DNA of 64,000 bases from Candidatus Poribacteria bacterium (GTDB lineage Bacteria > Poribacteria > WGA-4E > WGA-3G): the NCBI GenBank assembly GCA_958295945.1, contig OY282386.1, positions 4,582,204-4,646,203 on the forward strand, in the 5' to 3' direction. The notes below the pieces were generated by a model. That model was given only the letters and a program-made list of their open reading frames with translations. It made no database searches and had not been told where the DNA came from. The translations under genes and the position numbers were made by a program. Positions 63,939-64,000 of this stretch are shown here, piece by piece (within the stretch, counting starts at the first letter, position 1; each line of letters opens with the position of its first letter).

Positions 63939-64000
63939 TCAATTTTTTAGTTTGAGATCAATAGCGACGGCTTTCTTCTTTTCTATCAGCATTTTGTATT
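63939..64000 (-). CDS. Possible C-terminus of a gene running off the right edge
   Basis: On the minus strand a frame entering from the right edge reads YKMLIEKKKAVAIDLKLKN and stops at 63939. Twenty codons are too few to assign a family, and it could be chance. Confidence 0.25.
   Translation of the reverse strand, partial: YKMLIEKKKAVAIDLKLKN

Overview
The window looks like a low-GC (by eye about 40 %) Gram-negative bacterial chromosome with several accessory stretches. It has lipid A genes (an LpxC-FabZ fusion, then LpxA), four phytanoyl-CoA dioxygenase-like (PhyH) genes, several xylose-isomerase-like sugar epimerases, an enolase-superfamily sugar-acid dehydratase, a GH172 enzyme, LamG/TPR giant proteins and many short hairpin repeats. 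That mixture fits Candidatus Poribacteria best. The assignment is inferred from gene content and was not checked against any database. No rRNA, tRNA or CRISPR array was found.

Layout. 1-700: 5' part of a beta-group DNA methyltransferase (minus). 832-4743: plus-strand envelope cluster ruvX, mltG, lpxC/fabZ, lpxA behind a good sigma-70 promoter. 4799-8063: Uma2-like nuclease, small unknowns, an XRE regulator, a small membrane protein and a PhyH gene; the last two are divergent from two consensus promoters. 8093-10922: overlapping minus operon of a ParA-type ATPase, a RelA/SpoT-domain alarmone synthetase and a medium-chain dehydrogenase. 11081-17694: PhyH, DUF350 protein, a 1322-residue acidic multidomain protein and GH172 (DUF2961). 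17700-21300: repeat-rich, decayed region with tandemly duplicated gene fragments. 21538-24318: sugar-acid catabolic operon (enolase-superfamily dehydratase plus two TIM-barrel isomerases). 24714-26630: orphan phage terminase large subunit. 26899-30763: WD40 protein, a third isomerase and a DUF6178-like gene pair. 30764-31968: non-coding stretch with a 36-bp tandem repeat and two MITE-like elements. 31969-34866: Rpn/DUF4351 pseudogene, msrA, HlyD-type adaptor. 34896-39235: HEPN/coiled-coil protein, methyltransferase, Gfo/Idh/MocA oxidoreductase. 39485-51914: LamG protein and a giant TPR/LamG gene split by an IS701-like element. 52218-62346: two PhyH genes, XdhC, a degenerate lactate/malate dehydrogenase, an unknown 932-residue protein, an MT-A70 methyltransferase, nuoI and guaB. 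62681-63727: second Gfo/Idh/MocA oxidoreductase.

How it fits together. The housekeeping genes cover lipid A, peptidoglycan processing, GMP synthesis and methionine sulfoxide repair. They are interleaved with a catabolic repertoire for sugars, sugar acids and glycans. The accessory genes include two DNA methyltransferases with no visible partner nuclease, an alarmone synthetase tied to a ParA ATPase, and a HEPN RNase-motif protein. The best candidates for undescribed biology are the ParA-alarmone synthetase operon, the HEPN/RecJ-C-like/HTH protein, and the pair of a 932-residue unknown protein with an apparently inactive dehydrogenase. The clearest genome-dynamics observations are the IS insertion, whose removal exactly restores a 3398-codon reading frame, and a MITE family with perfect 26-bp inverted termini.
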